Source: Bacillota bacterium (lineage in GTDB: Bacteria; Bacillota; Clostridia; Lachnospirales; Bianqueaceae). Taken from it: DNA of 64,000 nucleotides. Location: positions 39,215-103,214 of the forward strand of contig JAFRZE010000052.1 of the NCBI GenBank assembly GCA_017442735.1. Direction: 5' to 3'. The position numbers and the translations under genes are program-made. Positions 1-9,628 of this stretch are shown one piece after another (positions within the stretch are counted from its first letter, which is position 1; the number at the start of each line of letters is the position of its first letter). A model generated the notes under the pieces. The model made no database searches and was not told where the DNA came from. It was given only the letters and a program-made list of their open reading frames with translations.

Positions 1-3000
1 CAGTAATCGATCTAGCCGCTGTCTGACCCATGCCCGAGATCGTATCAAAGGGAGGCAGGAGCATTCCGTCGATCACCTGGAATTTGTGATGATCCGACCG
101 ATAAAGATCCATGGGAAGGAATTTCAGTCCCCGCGCGTAGAATTCGATCACCAGTTCCAGCAATGTATGGATCTCTTTGTCCTTGGCCGTCTGATCTTTT
201 TGCGCCTTCGCGTCGATCGCGGCCTTGGCGTCCCGCGCTTTCTGCATGCCCATCGCCATCGTCTCATAATCAAAGCTGTCCGCCCGGATCGTAAAGAACG
301 CCGCGTAGTAGTATTCTTTATAATGAACTTTATAGTACGCGATCCGAAGAGACATCGTTACATACGCGACCGCGTGACCCTTCGGGAACAGATACTGGAT
401 CTTCTTGCAGGAGTCCAGATACCACGGTTCGATCCCGTGCGCGACCATATGTTCGATATCCGTCGGTGAAAGTCCTCCGCTCTTTTTCCCTTTCCGGACC
501 TTCTCCATGATTTTGAATGATTCCAGCTTATCCATCCCCAGATGGATCAGGCCGATCATGATATCTTCTCTGGTACAGATACATTCCGAGATCGGAGCGA
601 TCCCCTGAGAAACGATATCCTTGGCGTTGTTATTCCATACATCCGTTCCGTGGGACAGTCCCGAGATCCGGACCAGGTCCGAGAAGCTTTTCGGTTTGGT
701 ATCAACCAGCATCTGGCGGACAAAATGCGTACCGAATTCACTGACTCCATATGTACCGACCGGAGAATCGATCTCCTCCGGCGTCACGCCGAGGGATTCC
801 GTTCCCAGGAACAGCGCCATAACGCCCGGATCATCGACCGGAACGTCTGTAGCGACCGTATGCGTCATATCTTCCAGCATCCGGATCATGGTCGGATCGT
901 CATGTCCGAGAATATCCAGCTTCAGCAGCCTTCCGTGCAGCTGATCATAATCATAGTGAGAAGTAATGATCGGGGTCGTCATATCATTGGCGGGGTGCTG
1001 GATCGGGGTAAAATCGTAGACATCATGATCCGTCGGCACGACCAGAATACCGCCGGGGTGCTGTCCGGTCGTTCGCTTGACCTCCAGACAGCCCGAGATC
1101 AGATAATTGATCTGCGCGTTGGAACAGACTCTTCCGTGCTCTTCCAGATAATGACGAACCATTCCGTAGGCCGTCTTTTCGGCGAGGCCGCCCATGGTAC
1201 CGGCCCGGTATACATGGTCTTCCCCGAACATCTCGCCCACATAGGCGTGGGCTTTGGCCTGGTATTCACCGGAGAAATTCAGATCGATATCCGGTTCCTT
1301 GTCGCCGTCAAATCCCAGGAAGACCTCAAAGGGGATCTCCTGCCCGTCTTTCTTCAGCTTTGTCCCGCAGACCGGGCAGTTCCTGTCCGGAAGGTCAAAA
1401 CCGCTCATGCCCGCGACGCCCCGGGCTTCTTCCGGATCAAAGTCCGTAAAATGACATTTCGGACAGTAGTAATGTGCTTTCAGCGGGTTGACTTCCGTGA
1501 TCCCGGCCATCGTCGCCGCAAAGGAAGAACCGACGGACCCACGGGATCCGACATAGTAACCGTCCGCGATCGAATGCTGTACCAGTCGTCTGGCCAGAAT
1601 ATACAGTGTTGAAAAACCGTTCCTGATAATACAGCCAAGTTCATGGTCGAGTCTCGCCTGAACGATCTCCGGCAGGGGATCTCCGTAAAGGGAGCGCGCG
1701 TTTTCATAACAAACCTTTTTCAGCTCCTCTTCCGCGCCTTCGATCACCGGAGAGAACTGTCCGTTCGGAATAGGCAGGATCTCGTCGATCTGATCGGCGA
1801 TGAGGTTCGGATTATCGATCACGACTTCCTCACATGTTTCCTGACCGAGATAGGCGAATTCATCCAGCATTTCATTGGTCGTTCGGAAATACAGGGGCAT
1901 GGGCCGGTCCGCGTCCGCGTATTTCATGGACGAGAGAAGGATCCTTCTGAATTCTTCATCTTCCGGGTCCTTGAAATGGACATCACAGGTCGCTGCTACC
2001 GGTTTATTGTAGGTACGTCCCAGCCGGACGATGGTCCGGTTGATCTCTTTCAGATCCTCGACGGAACGTATATTTTCGTGTTTCTCATCTTCCAGCAGAT
2101 ACAGATTGTTGGCAAGGGGCTGTACCTCCAGATAATCGTAAAAGCTGACGATCCCCTCGATCGTTTCCGCGCTTTCATTTTCCAGTACCGCCTCATACAG
2201 TTCTCCGCTGCTGCAGGCGGATCCCAGGATCAGCCCTTCACGATACTCTTCGATAATGCTTTTGGGCATTCTTGGCTGACGGTAGAAATAATCCAGATGC
2301 GAGCGGGAGATCAGCTTATAGAGATTCTTCAGCCCGACCTGGTTCTTCACCAGCAGGATCGCGTGATGCGCGCGCAGCTTCTTTACGTCTATATGCTCAT
2401 GAATGTACTGGTTGACCTGCGAAAGCACGGTGATCTTCTTCTCGCGAAGGTCCTCCAGCATACGAAGGAAGATCTCCGCCGTACACTCGGCATCGTCGAC
2501 CGCCCGGTGATGGCTCTTCAGTTCCACGCCCAGATGGCGGGCAACAGAATCCAGGGTATAGCGTTTCAGTTCATAAAGCCCTCTGGCCAGTTCCAGCGTA
2601 TCGACGATGGTCAGATCCATCGGGGCTCTTCCCAGTTTGGCGTTTTTATTCGCGATAAACCCCGTATCAAAGGACGCGTTATGCGCGACCAGAACACTGT
2701 CACAGACCCAGTCAAGAAACGCGGGAAGGACTTCCCTGATCGTTCCCTGCCCCCTGACATCCTCATCCGTGATGGATGTCAGTTTGGTAATATGCTCCGG
2801 GATCGGCCTTTCCGGATCCACGAAATGACTGAATCGGTCGATGATCCTTTCATCCCGGATCTTTACGGCACCGATCTCTATGATACTGTCTGTTTCCTTG
2901 TTGAATCCGGTCGTCTCGATATCGAATACGACATAGGTATCCCTGAAATCCTGCCCGTGATCGCCCGTGATCGCTTTTTTGGTATCATCCACGATATAGG

Positions 3001-4639
3001 CTTCCACACCGTAAATGACCTTGATCCCGATCTTCTTGGCGGCATCCATTGCCTCCGGGAATCCCTGTACAACGCCGTGATCGGTGATGGCGACAGCCTT
3101 ATGTCCCCAGCGATAGGCCTGATTAACCAGGTCCTTGGGACTCGTGACCGCGTCCATCTCGGAGATCTTGGTATGCATGTGCAGTTCGACCCGTTTTCTT
3201 TCAGCCGTATCCTTCCGCTCCGGTTTGAGCGGATCGGAAGATGGCTCGATCGATTCGGCGCTCATCTGGAATTCATGCGCAAACTGATCCTCATAGATCA
3301 CTTTTCCCTGAACACGGATCTGTTTGCCTTTCTTCATGAGCGATGATTTTTTGTCCAGTTCCTCGTTATCGAAATAAGCTTTGACAGAGATCGAATCCGT
3401 ATAGTCTGTAATATCGATCGTCATCATCGTCCGGCCATTCTTCAGTTCCTTGGATTCCGTCGTAATGATGTCGCCCTGCAGAATGGTCTTCCTGTTCTGT
3501 TCATGATCCACATACTGCTGGGAAAGGACCGATTTGATATCCTGCCGTTTCCCTTCGAAGGGACGTCCGAGGATCATAGCCTCCGCGGCCGCTTTTTTCT
3601 GCTCGTCTACATGAAGCGGCTCCGCACAGAGCGTGATATGATTGACGGTCAGTACCAGATCCTGCAGATAACTATCCATCGCGAGGGAGCCTTTACACAG
3701 GATCGTCTCTCCCTTGACAAGCGCCTTTTCCAGTTTTTCATTCCAGGTCTTCATAACGACAAAGGCTTTGACGTTGACTGTCTGGCTATAGTCCGTGATC
3801 CGAAGACTGACGATCCCTTTGCCGCCGGATATTTCGCGAATACTGACGGAACTGATGATCCCTCGTGTTGTGACCTGACGTCTTTCTACATCACAAGAAG
3901 ACAGGGGGATCTCATCCTTGGTCTGGATCGGTTTCCCTGTCAGAACATGATTCGTTTTCTTCTTTTTCTTCTCTGACGGCTCTTCTTCCGCAGGCTCAGT
4001 CTCTGCAGGCTTAATCTCTACGGGCTCAGCCTCAGTAGACTCATTCTCCTTTATGTCACTTTCGACAGCGACCTGTTCTTCCGGTTCCGGATCGCTGACG
4101 GCAGCGACCGTATCCTCTTGCTTTGGCTCTTCTTTTTTCTCTCCGACCACGACCAGGACTTCTTCCGGTCCGCCCAGGGATGATACGATCTGTCCGATCT
4201 GTCCGGCCATACCCCTGGTTTCGATCAGCCGGACGACTGCTTCGGAGGCGTAGATCGTTGTCTTTGCCTTTTCAAAAGAGAAATCTCCGGCGGAAAGCAC
4301 CGACGCCAGAACCGGCATTTTCTTCTTCATCTCCTGCAGGATCCGCGCTGTCTTTTTTTCATCGGAAAGATGAAAAAACCGCTCCGAAAGCTCATCCTCT
4401 GTCGGGGCAATTCTCAGGCGGATCGCAGCCTGTCCCCGGATCGCGAGATCCAGAGACGCGATCAGATAATCCCGTACTTCTTCCTTCAGCGGCTCCGGCG
4501 GCAGGATCCATATATCCATCTCTTTCCTGGCGATGGAAACATCGATTTTCTGAACCAGGATCTTTTCAGCGATGCTTCGGATCTCTCCGTCAAAAGCTTC
4601 CGGGAAAAACTCGGTCAGTGTTTTATACTTCTCTTTCAT
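1..4639 (-). CDS. polC: DNA polymerase III PolC-type alpha subunit (3' end cut by window)
   Basis: Replicative DNA polymerase with built-in proofreading, typical of low-GC Gram-positives. Order seen: N-terminal domain; a charged Glu/Pro/Lys linker at about residues 165-240; two consecutive OB folds (about 248-339 and 384-463); first PHP half starting near 481 (VELHMHT); DnaQ-type exonuclease with DIETTG near 572, HNASFD and HRAVDD; the rest of PHP; then the polymerase core with GSRGSVGSS, zinc-site pairs CPKC and CPVC, and catalytic PDIDLNFSG near 1116. The frame is open to base 2, so roughly the last 50-60 residues are missing. The ATG lies inside the end of ispG (17 bases shared), which suggests translational coupling. 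The second OB copy is unusual. Confidence 0.97.
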   Translation of the reverse strand, partial: MKEKYKTLTEFFPEAFDGEIRSIAEKILVQKIDVSIARKEMDIWILPPEPLKEEVRDYLIASLDLAIRGQAAIRLRIAPTEDELSERFFHLSDEKKTARILQEMKKKMPVLASVLSAGDFSFEKAKTTIYASEAVVRLIETRGMAGQIGQIVSSLGGPEEVLVVVGEKKEEPKQEDTVAAVSDPEPEEQVAVESDIKENESTEAEPVEIKPAETEPAEEEPSEKKKKKTNHVLTGKPIQTKDEIPLSSCDVERRQVTTRGIISSVSIREISGGKGIVSLRITDYSQTVNVKAFVVMKTWNEKLEKALVKGETILCKGSLAMDSYLQDLVLTVNHITLCAEPLHVDEQKKAAAEAMILGRPFEGKRQDIKSVLSQQYVDHEQNRKTILQGDIITTESKELKNGRTMMTIDITDYTDSISVKAYFDNEELDKKSSLMKKGKQIRVQGKVIYEDQFAHEFQMSAESIEPSSDPLKPERKDTAERKRVELHMHTKISEMDAVTSPKDLVNQAYRWGHKAVAITDHGVVQGFPEAMDAAKKIGIKVIYGVEAYIVDDTKKAITGDHGQDFRDTYVVFDIETTGFNKETDSIIEIGAVKIRDERIIDRFSHFVDPERPIPEHITKLTSITDEDVRGQGTIREVLPAFLDWVCDSVLVAHNASFDTGFIANKNAKLGRAPMDLTIVDTLELARGLYELKRYTLDSVARHLGVELKSHHRAVDDAECTAEIFLRMLEDLREKKITVLSQVNQYIHEHIDVKKLRAHHAILLVKNQVGLKNLYKLISRSHLDYFYRQPRMPKSIIEEYREGLILGSACSSGELYEAVLENESAETIEGIVSFYDYLEVQPLANNLYLLEDEKHENIRSVEDLKEINRTIVRLGRTYNKPVAATCDVHFKDPEDEEFRRILLSSMKYADADRPMPLYFRTTNEMLDEFAYLGQETCEEVVIDNPNLIADQIDEILPIPNGQFSPVIEGAEEELKKVCYENARSLYGDPLPEIVQARLDHELGCIIRNGFSTLYILARRLVQHSIADGYYVGSRGSVGSSFAATMAGITEVNPLKAHYYCPKCHFTDFDPEEARGVAGMSGFDLPDRNCPVCGTKLKKDGQEIPFEVFLGFDGDKEPDIDLNFSGEYQAKAHAYVGEMFGEDHVYRAGTMGGLAEKTAYGMVRHYLEEHGRVCSNAQINYLISGCLEVKRTTGQHPGGILVVPTDHDVYDFTPIQHPANDMTTPIITSHYDYDQLHGRLLKLDILGHDDPTMIRMLEDMTHTVATDVPVDDPGVMALFLGTESLGVTPEEIDSPVGTYGVSEFGTHFVRQMLVDTKPKSFSDLVRISGLSHGTDVWNNNAKDIVSQGIAPISECICTREDIMIGLIHLGMDKLESFKIMEKVRKGKKSGGLSPTDIEHMVAHGIEPWYLDSCKKIQYLFPKGHAVAYVTMSLRIAYYKVHYKEYYYAAFFTIRADSFDYETMAMGMQKARDAKAAIDAKAQKDQTAKDKEIHTLLELVIEFYARGLKFLPMDLYRSDHHKFQVIDGMLLPPFDTISGMGQTAARSIT

Positions 4640-5681
4640 ATCGCTCCGCTTCTTCGATCAGGGCAGAAAGCAGTTCCTGTTCCGGGACTTTACGGATGAT
4701 CTGTCCTTTCCGGATCAGCAGTCCCTCTCCTTTGCCGCCGCAGATCCCGAAATCCGCGTCTTTCGCTTCTCCCGGTCCGTTGACTACACACCCCATGACC
4801 GCTACTTTCATAGGAGTCCTGAATCGTTTCATCGCCTCGGATACCTGCTCTGCCAGTGTGATCAGATCGATCTCGGTCCGCCCACAGGTTGGGCAGGAAA
4901 CGATCTCCGGTCCGAATTTCCGAATATCCAAGAAGCTGAGGATCTTCTTTGCCGTTTCGACCTCCAGTACAGGATCTCCCGTCAGAGAAACGCGGATCGT
5001 ATCCCCGATCCCCTCAGAAAGAAGCTGTCCCAGAGCCAGCGCAGATTTGATCATTCCGTCCGTCCCTCCGCCGGCTTCTGTAAGTCCGACATGCAGCGGA
5101 TACGGGCAATCTTTCGCGAACTCCCGGAAACTCTCCACACAGAGGCCTACGTTGGAGGCCTTGATGGCAACCACGATCTGGTCAAAGCCGGTATTCTCCA
5201 ATATCCTGACGCTTCGCCAGGCGCTTTCCGAAAGAGCCTTGGCGCTTCTGCCGTATTTCTCTTCCATCTCCTTCTCCAGGGAACCGGCATTCACACCGAC
5301 CCGGATCGGGACATGATACTCCCTGCAGCATTCCACTACTTTGCGAAGACGGTCTTCTCCTCCGATATTTCCCGGATTGATACGGATCTTGTCCGCGCCG
5401 TTCTTTACGGCCTCGATCGCGAGCCGATAATCAAAGTGGATATCCGCGACCAGCGGAATATGGATCTGACTTTTTATGGCTTTGATGGCCTCAGCGCTTT
5501 CCCGGTCCGGAACTGTCGAGCGAATGATCTCGCAACCGGCTTCTTCCAGCCGCAAGATCTGAGAGACCGTCTTCTTCACATCGGCCGTCCGGGTATTGGT
5601 CATCGACTGGATCGCGATGGGATGTCCCCCTCCGATGGGCACATTTCCGATCCAGATCTCTTTCGTATTTCTTCTCTGCAA
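4623..5681 (-). CDS. ispG: 4-hydroxy-3-methylbut-2-en-1-yl diphosphate synthase
   Basis: Fe-S enzyme of the MEP isoprenoid pathway that turns MEcPP into HMBPP. The 352-residue protein opens with the family signature (RNTKEIWIGNVPIGGGHPI), has a TIM-barrel N-terminal part, and a C-terminal cluster-binding region with CPTCGRTEIDL and CVVNGPGEA followed by the GICGGKGEG loop. The start is TTG at 5681, with AGAGGG five bases upstream. It sits 18 bases after rseP and overlaps polC, so MEP enzymes and the polymerase share a transcript. Confidence 0.97.
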   Translation of the reverse strand: MQRRNTKEIWIGNVPIGGGHPIAIQSMTNTRTADVKKTVSQILRLEEAGCEIIRSTVPDRESAEAIKAIKSQIHIPLVADIHFDYRLAIEAVKNGADKIRINPGNIGGEDRLRKVVECCREYHVPIRVGVNAGSLEKEMEEKYGRSAKALSESAWRSVRILENTGFDQIVVAIKASNVGLCVESFREFAKDCPYPLHVGLTEAGGGTDGMIKSALALGQLLSEGIGDTIRVSLTGDPVLEVETAKKILSFLDIRKFGPEIVSCPTCGRTEIDLITLAEQVSEAMKRFRTPMKVAVMGCVVNGPGEAKDADFGICGGKGEGLLIRKGQIIRKVPEQELLSALIEEAERYEREV

Positions 5682-5699
5682 AGTGTCCCTCTTTTCTCC

Positions 5700-6791
5700 T
5701 TATCGGATCAGCCGCAGGATATCATTGAACGCAACAGCAATCATCAGTCCGAACAAAAGAACGAAACCCGCGATATAGATCGCGTTTTCGATCCTCGGAT
5801 TCATGGGTTTCTTTCGGATCTTTTCGACCAGCAGGAAAATCAGCCTGCTTCCGTCAAGGCCAGGGATCAGAAACAAATTCAGAATGCCCAGATTGGCACT
5901 GATCAGGATGATGATGCTTCCGATACTGGCCAGTACCGTCAAAAATCCGTACTGGACCGCTTCGTGATAGGTCTCCCCGACCACAGAAACGATCCCGATC
6001 GGTCCGGTCAGCGCGTCGATCCCTACTTTGCCGGTCAGCAGCATTCCCAGAGACCGGATCGTGATCTCGATCTCATACCCGGTATACCAGAAGCTTTCGG
6101 CGATTGTATCGAAAAGCGCCGGGAAGAACCCTCTTTCCCTGGTCTCCTCCGCGATACTGCCTCTGCCGCTCACGGAGAATCCCATCCGGTAACGCTGCAG
6201 TTCTTCATCATATTTCAGTGGAAACTGAAGAGTTCTTTTTTCACCGTCCGCACCGCGAACGACCAGCGTCACCTCTTCCCCCTCCTGATAATTCATGAGC
6301 AGAAAGCTGATCTTGCCAAAAACATGGATCCTCTCTCCGTTCAGACCGATGACCGTATCACCGGGGACCAGGCCTTGTTCATAAGCCGGATAATCCTCAT
6401 CGACCGTCTCGATCTGCCGGCTGGTATAGCCGAGCGAGAGATTAAACACAAGTAGTAAAACAAAGGCCAGAATGAAGTTCATTACCGGACCCGCCGCGAC
6501 GACCAGCGCGCGCTTCCAGATCGGCGCGCCGTTAAATGAATCCGGTTCCGGTTTTGCGTCCGGATGATCCGGATCCGGTTCCTCACCCTTCATTCGGCAG
6601 AAACCGCCGATCGGAAAAAGACGAAGACTCACGATCAGGTCTTTCTTCGTCTTTCGCTTCAGAAGAACCGGCCCCATCCCGATGGAAAACTCTTCCACAA
6701 AGATGCCGCATTTTCTGGCCATCAGGAAATGTCCGCCCTCGTGGATCACCACGATCAGCGTAAACACTAATATCGTCAGTACAATACTCAT
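5700..6791 (-). CDS. rseP: RseP/RasP-type site-2 membrane zinc protease
   Basis: Intramembrane metalloprotease that cleaves anti-sigma factors and leftover signal peptides. The 363-residue protein has the zinc motif HEGGH (residues 16-20) in the first membrane segment, a central PDZ domain (about 110-190), and the C-terminal LDG motif (IPGLDGSRL) that supplies the third zinc ligand, followed by a last membrane helix. The start codon overlaps the dxr stop in an ATGA junction, the usual dxr-rseP coupling. Its target cannot be told from this window. Confidence 0.95.
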   Translation of the reverse strand: MSIVLTILVFTLIVVIHEGGHFLMARKCGIFVEEFSIGMGPVLLKRKTKKDLIVSLRLFPIGGFCRMKGEEPDPDHPDAKPEPDSFNGAPIWKRALVVAAGPVMNFILAFVLLLVFNLSLGYTSRQIETVDEDYPAYEQGLVPGDTVIGLNGERIHVFGKISFLLMNYQEGEEVTLVVRGADGEKRTLQFPLKYDEELQRYRMGFSVSGRGSIAEETRERGFFPALFDTIAESFWYTGYEIEITIRSLGMLLTGKVGIDALTGPIGIVSVVGETYHEAVQYGFLTVLASIGSIIILISANLGILNLFLIPGLDGSRLIFLLVEKIRKKPMNPRIENAIYIAGFVLLFGLMIAVAFNDILRLIR

Positions 6792-7966
6792 ACAATATCC
6801 TTACAATAAGCTTTCACCCGTTCAGGCATACGGATGACTTCTTCGATCTCATAACTGGTGCCATGACCTGCCTCACGGCCAAGCCTATTCAGTGCGTGAT
6901 CCACCAGACGGAAGATATCCGTAAATCCTATCTTCCCCTGACGGAACTGTTCAACTGCCAGTTCATTCGCCGCCGTATAGCAGGCAGGGAAAAGGCCATC
7001 CATCTGCATGCTTTCCCGGGCCATCCGGATCGAAGGAAAGACATCTTCATCGATCGCTTCAAAGGTGAGAGGTCCCAGTTTCGTAAAATCCAGCGGCTCC
7101 ATAAGCGCCCGGCCTCTTTCGGGATACATCAGCATCACTTCGATGGGAAGCCGCATATCCACCGGCCCGAGCTGCGCGAGGACCGATCCGTCTTTCATCT
7201 CGATCATCGAATGAATGATACTTTGCGGATGAATGACGGGACAGACATTTTCCGGTTCCATTCCGTAAAGCCACTTGGCCTCGATCATTTCTGTCCCTTT
7301 GTTCATCAGTGTCGCGCTGTCGATCGTGATTTTGGCTCCCATCCCCCAATTGGGATGCTTCAGCGCCTGTGCAAGCGTGACCGTTTTCAGCTGCTCTTTT
7401 GAATAGCCGCGGAACGGACCGCCGGAAGCGGTGAGCCAGATCTTTCTGACATCTTTTCTTCTGACGCCTTCCATGCACTGGAAAATGGCACCATGTTCAG
7501 AATCCACCGGAAGGATCTTTATTTGATTCTCTTCGGCGATCTTCATGATATAACGGCCGGCGCAGGCCAGCGTTTCCTTATTGGCAAGCGCGATATCCTT
7601 GTGCGCCTTGATCGCCTCCACCGTCGGAACGATACCGATCATACCGACCAGCGAGGTCACGATCAGATCCGCTTCCGGAAGTGTCGCCAGTTCGATCAGT
7701 CCCGGCATCCCGACCGTCCATTGATACTGGTCCGGGGATCCCGCGAGAGAAGATAAAGCATCCTGTACCAACGGCAGATTCTTCTCATCATAAACACAGA
7801 TGACCGACGGAGAAAACTCCAGGATCTGCTCAGCAAAAAGCTGCGGCCTGTTTCCATAGGCCGCCAGCGCGATCAGTTCCAGGTTTTCTTTTTCTTTCCG
7901 GATCACATCAAGACTTTGTGTCCCGATAGAGCCGGTACTGCCAAGGACAACGATCCTTTTCTTCAT
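6788..7966 (-). CDS. dxr: 1-deoxy-D-xylulose 5-phosphate reductoisomerase
   Basis: First committed MEP-pathway step, converting DXP to MEP with NADPH and a divalent metal. The 392-residue protein has the NADPH-binding start VLGSTGSIGTQSLDV, the metal/substrate region LPVDSEHGAIFQ, the SGGPFRG loop and the GMGAKITIDSATLMNKG segment. Full length for the family. ATGA overlaps join it to cdsA upstream and rseP downstream. Confidence 0.97.
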   Translation of the reverse strand: MKKRIVVLGSTGSIGTQSLDVIRKEKENLELIALAAYGNRPQLFAEQILEFSPSVICVYDEKNLPLVQDALSSLAGSPDQYQWTVGMPGLIELATLPEADLIVTSLVGMIGIVPTVEAIKAHKDIALANKETLACAGRYIMKIAEENQIKILPVDSEHGAIFQCMEGVRRKDVRKIWLTASGGPFRGYSKEQLKTVTLAQALKHPNWGMGAKITIDSATLMNKGTEMIEAKWLYGMEPENVCPVIHPQSIIHSMIEMKDGSVLAQLGPVDMRLPIEVMLMYPERGRALMEPLDFTKLGPLTFEAIDEDVFPSIRMARESMQMDGLFPACYTAANELAVEQFRQGKIGFTDIFRLVDHALNRLGREAGHGTSYEIEEVIRMPERVKAYCKDIV

Positions 7967-8820
7967 AGGATCACCTCAAACAGCTCCAATACGAAGACAA
8001 CGATCGGAGCCACAAAAAGCATCGAATCAAACCGGTCCAGAATACCGCCGTGGCCCGGGATCAGATTACTGTAGTCCTTGATCCGCATCACACGCTTGAT
8101 GGAGGAAGCGAACAGATCTCCGCCGATAGAAGCCAGCGATCCGAGAAAACCGATCAGCATGGAAAGTTTCAGCATCACGCCGCTTTCCACCTCTACTGTC
8201 CTGGCAATAATAAGTCCGTACAGAGTACAAAGGATCACAGAGCCAAGGACGCCGCCAACAGCTCCCTCGATCGTTTTCTTGGGGCTGAGTCGCGGACTCA
8301 GCTTATGCTTGCCAAACACCATTCCGGTAAAGTAAGCCAGTGTATCGCTGCCCCATGCGGCGGCAACCACATACCAGACATAAAACTGTCCGTTATCCGC
8401 GTCTCTCAGGATATAGACAAAAGAGAAAAGCATCGGGATATACAGCACCGCAAACGCGGTAGCCGCCGCATCCGCGAATTTTCTTTTCGGGTACATGGTG
8501 ACACAAAGAACCATCAGAACCATGACAAGGCAGGTGAAATAATAAAGCGTCACATGTCCGTTCCAGATCTGCCTCTTGAAGAAAAACAGCAGGATGTACC
8601 ATACGACAGCGGCGATCATGCTGGTATATACGAAAGGTCGGTACATCACTTGTTTGATACCGTCAGGCTGAGGGATCGCCTTGGAGAGCGCCGACCCAAG
8701 TTCAAACAGGCCTCCCAGAGACAGCAGCATAAGCGCTGCCAGAAGCACATTGCCGCCTAAAAAAAGAATGGCAGTCAGCAGGATGATCAGTACGATGCCA
8801 CTGATGATTCTTGTCTTCAT
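7963..8820 (-). CDS. cdsA: Phosphatidate cytidylyltransferase (CDP-diacylglycerol synthase)
   Basis: Integral membrane enzyme making CDP-diacylglycerol from phosphatidic acid and CTP for phospholipid synthesis. The 285-residue protein is hydrophobic with about eight likely membrane segments, and carries the C-terminal family signature (SNLIPGHGGILDRFDS, about residues 250-266). It overlaps both uppS and dxr by four bases, so the three are translated as a coupled set. Confidence 0.95.
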   Translation of the reverse strand: MKTRIISGIVLIILLTAILFLGGNVLLAALMLLSLGGLFELGSALSKAIPQPDGIKQVMYRPFVYTSMIAAVVWYILLFFFKRQIWNGHVTLYYFTCLVMVLMVLCVTMYPKRKFADAAATAFAVLYIPMLFSFVYILRDADNGQFYVWYVVAAAWGSDTLAYFTGMVFGKHKLSPRLSPKKTIEGAVGGVLGSVILCTLYGLIIARTVEVESGVMLKLSMLIGFLGSLASIGGDLFASSIKRVMRIKDYSNLIPGHGGILDRFDSMLFVAPIVVFVLELFEVIL

Positions 8821-9521
8821 TCTTCTTCTCTCCCTCCGAATCTTCTCTGCCGTGAGCTATAGCTTTCAAGGGCTTTTTCCAGTTCGCTTTCGTCAAATTC
8901 AGGCCAGTAACAGTCGGTGAAATACAGCTCTGAATAGGCGATCTGCCAAAGCAGGAAATTGCTGATCCTCTCCTCGCCGGAAGTACGGATCACCAGATCG
9001 GGATCCGGAATATCCGCGGTATCCAGATAGGAGGAAACCAGCGCTTCGTCTATCTTCTCAGGCGGGATCCGCTCTTCCCTCATGCGTCGGCAAGCCCGGA
9101 TCAGTTCATCCCTCCCGCCGTAATTGAGGGCGACTGTCAGGTTGAGATTCTTCATCTCCCTGGTATCTTCTTCCATCTCTCTGATCAGTTCCCTAAGTTC
9201 CGGACTTAATCTCTGCCGGTCTCCGATCACGCGGATCCGGATCCCTTTACGCATCGCGTCGACTTTGTTTTTTGTCAGGTACCGTTTCAGAAGCGCCATC
9301 AGATAGGAGACTTCTTCCTCGGAACGTTTCCAGTTTTCCGTAGAAAACGCGTAGACCGTCAGATACGGGATCCCCCGCTCGATCAACAAATCTCCGACTT
9401 TTTCTACATTATCGGCACCGGCTTTATGCCCCTGCTGACGTAAAAGTCCATATTTTTTCGCATACCGTCCATTCCCGTCAAGAATAATGGCAATATGGCG
9501 GGGCAGCTTTTCTGTATTCAT
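8817..9521 (-). CDS. uppS: Isoprenyl transferase (undecaprenyl diphosphate synthase)
   Basis: Cis-prenyltransferase that makes the C55 lipid carrier for cell-wall synthesis from IPP and FPP. The 234-residue form starts MNTEKLPRHIAIILDGNGRYA, where ILDGNGR holds the catalytic Asp; later motifs are YAFSTENW, ALNYGGRDEL and DLVIRTSGEERISNF. The frame stays open to 9626, but that extension covers a stable inverted repeat and has no family similarity, so ATG 9521 (weak GGTGG five bases upstream) is preferred. Confidence 0.95.
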   Translation of the reverse strand: MNTEKLPRHIAIILDGNGRYAKKYGLLRQQGHKAGADNVEKVGDLLIERGIPYLTVYAFSTENWKRSEEEVSYLMALLKRYLTKNKVDAMRKGIRIRVIGDRQRLSPELRELIREMEEDTREMKNLNLTVALNYGGRDELIRACRRMREERIPPEKIDEALVSSYLDTADIPDPDLVIRTSGEERISNFLLWQIAYSELYFTDCYWPEFDESELEKALESYSSRQRRFGGREEE

Positions 9522-9558
9522 TTGAACCACCGTTTCATTTTTTATCAAACTGATGAAA

Positions 9559-9605
9559 TGCCCCGATCCTTCTCCTGAAAGGATCCAGGCGGAAGGACCG
9601 GGGCA
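9559..9605 (-). terminator. Long hairpin between frr and uppS, possible terminator or attenuator
   Basis: Outer arms TGCCCC-GA-TCCTTC (9559-9572) and GAAGGA-CC-GGGGCA (9592-9605) pair except for two mismatched bases, with a smaller TCCT/AGGA helix in the loop. On the minus transcript it falls just after the frr stop. The following bases (TTTCATCAGTTTG) are only partly U-rich, so it may attenuate rather than stop transcription into uppS. Confidence 0.5.
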
Positions 9606-9628
9606 TGCCTGATCCGTTCTGATCAATA

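Noticed and set aside
1643..3346. A 567-codon open frame on the plus strand
   Set aside because: It is antisense to polC, whose frame carries clear exonuclease and PHP motifs; the plus-strand product has no recognisable motif and is rich in Arg, His, Asp and Ile from reversed codons.
4572..6455. A 627-codon open frame on the plus strand
   Set aside because: It lies antisense to ispG and rseP; both real genes have full motifs and ribosome sites.
9522..9626. N-terminal extension of uppS
   Set aside because: The added 35 residues cover a long hairpin and do not resemble the family.
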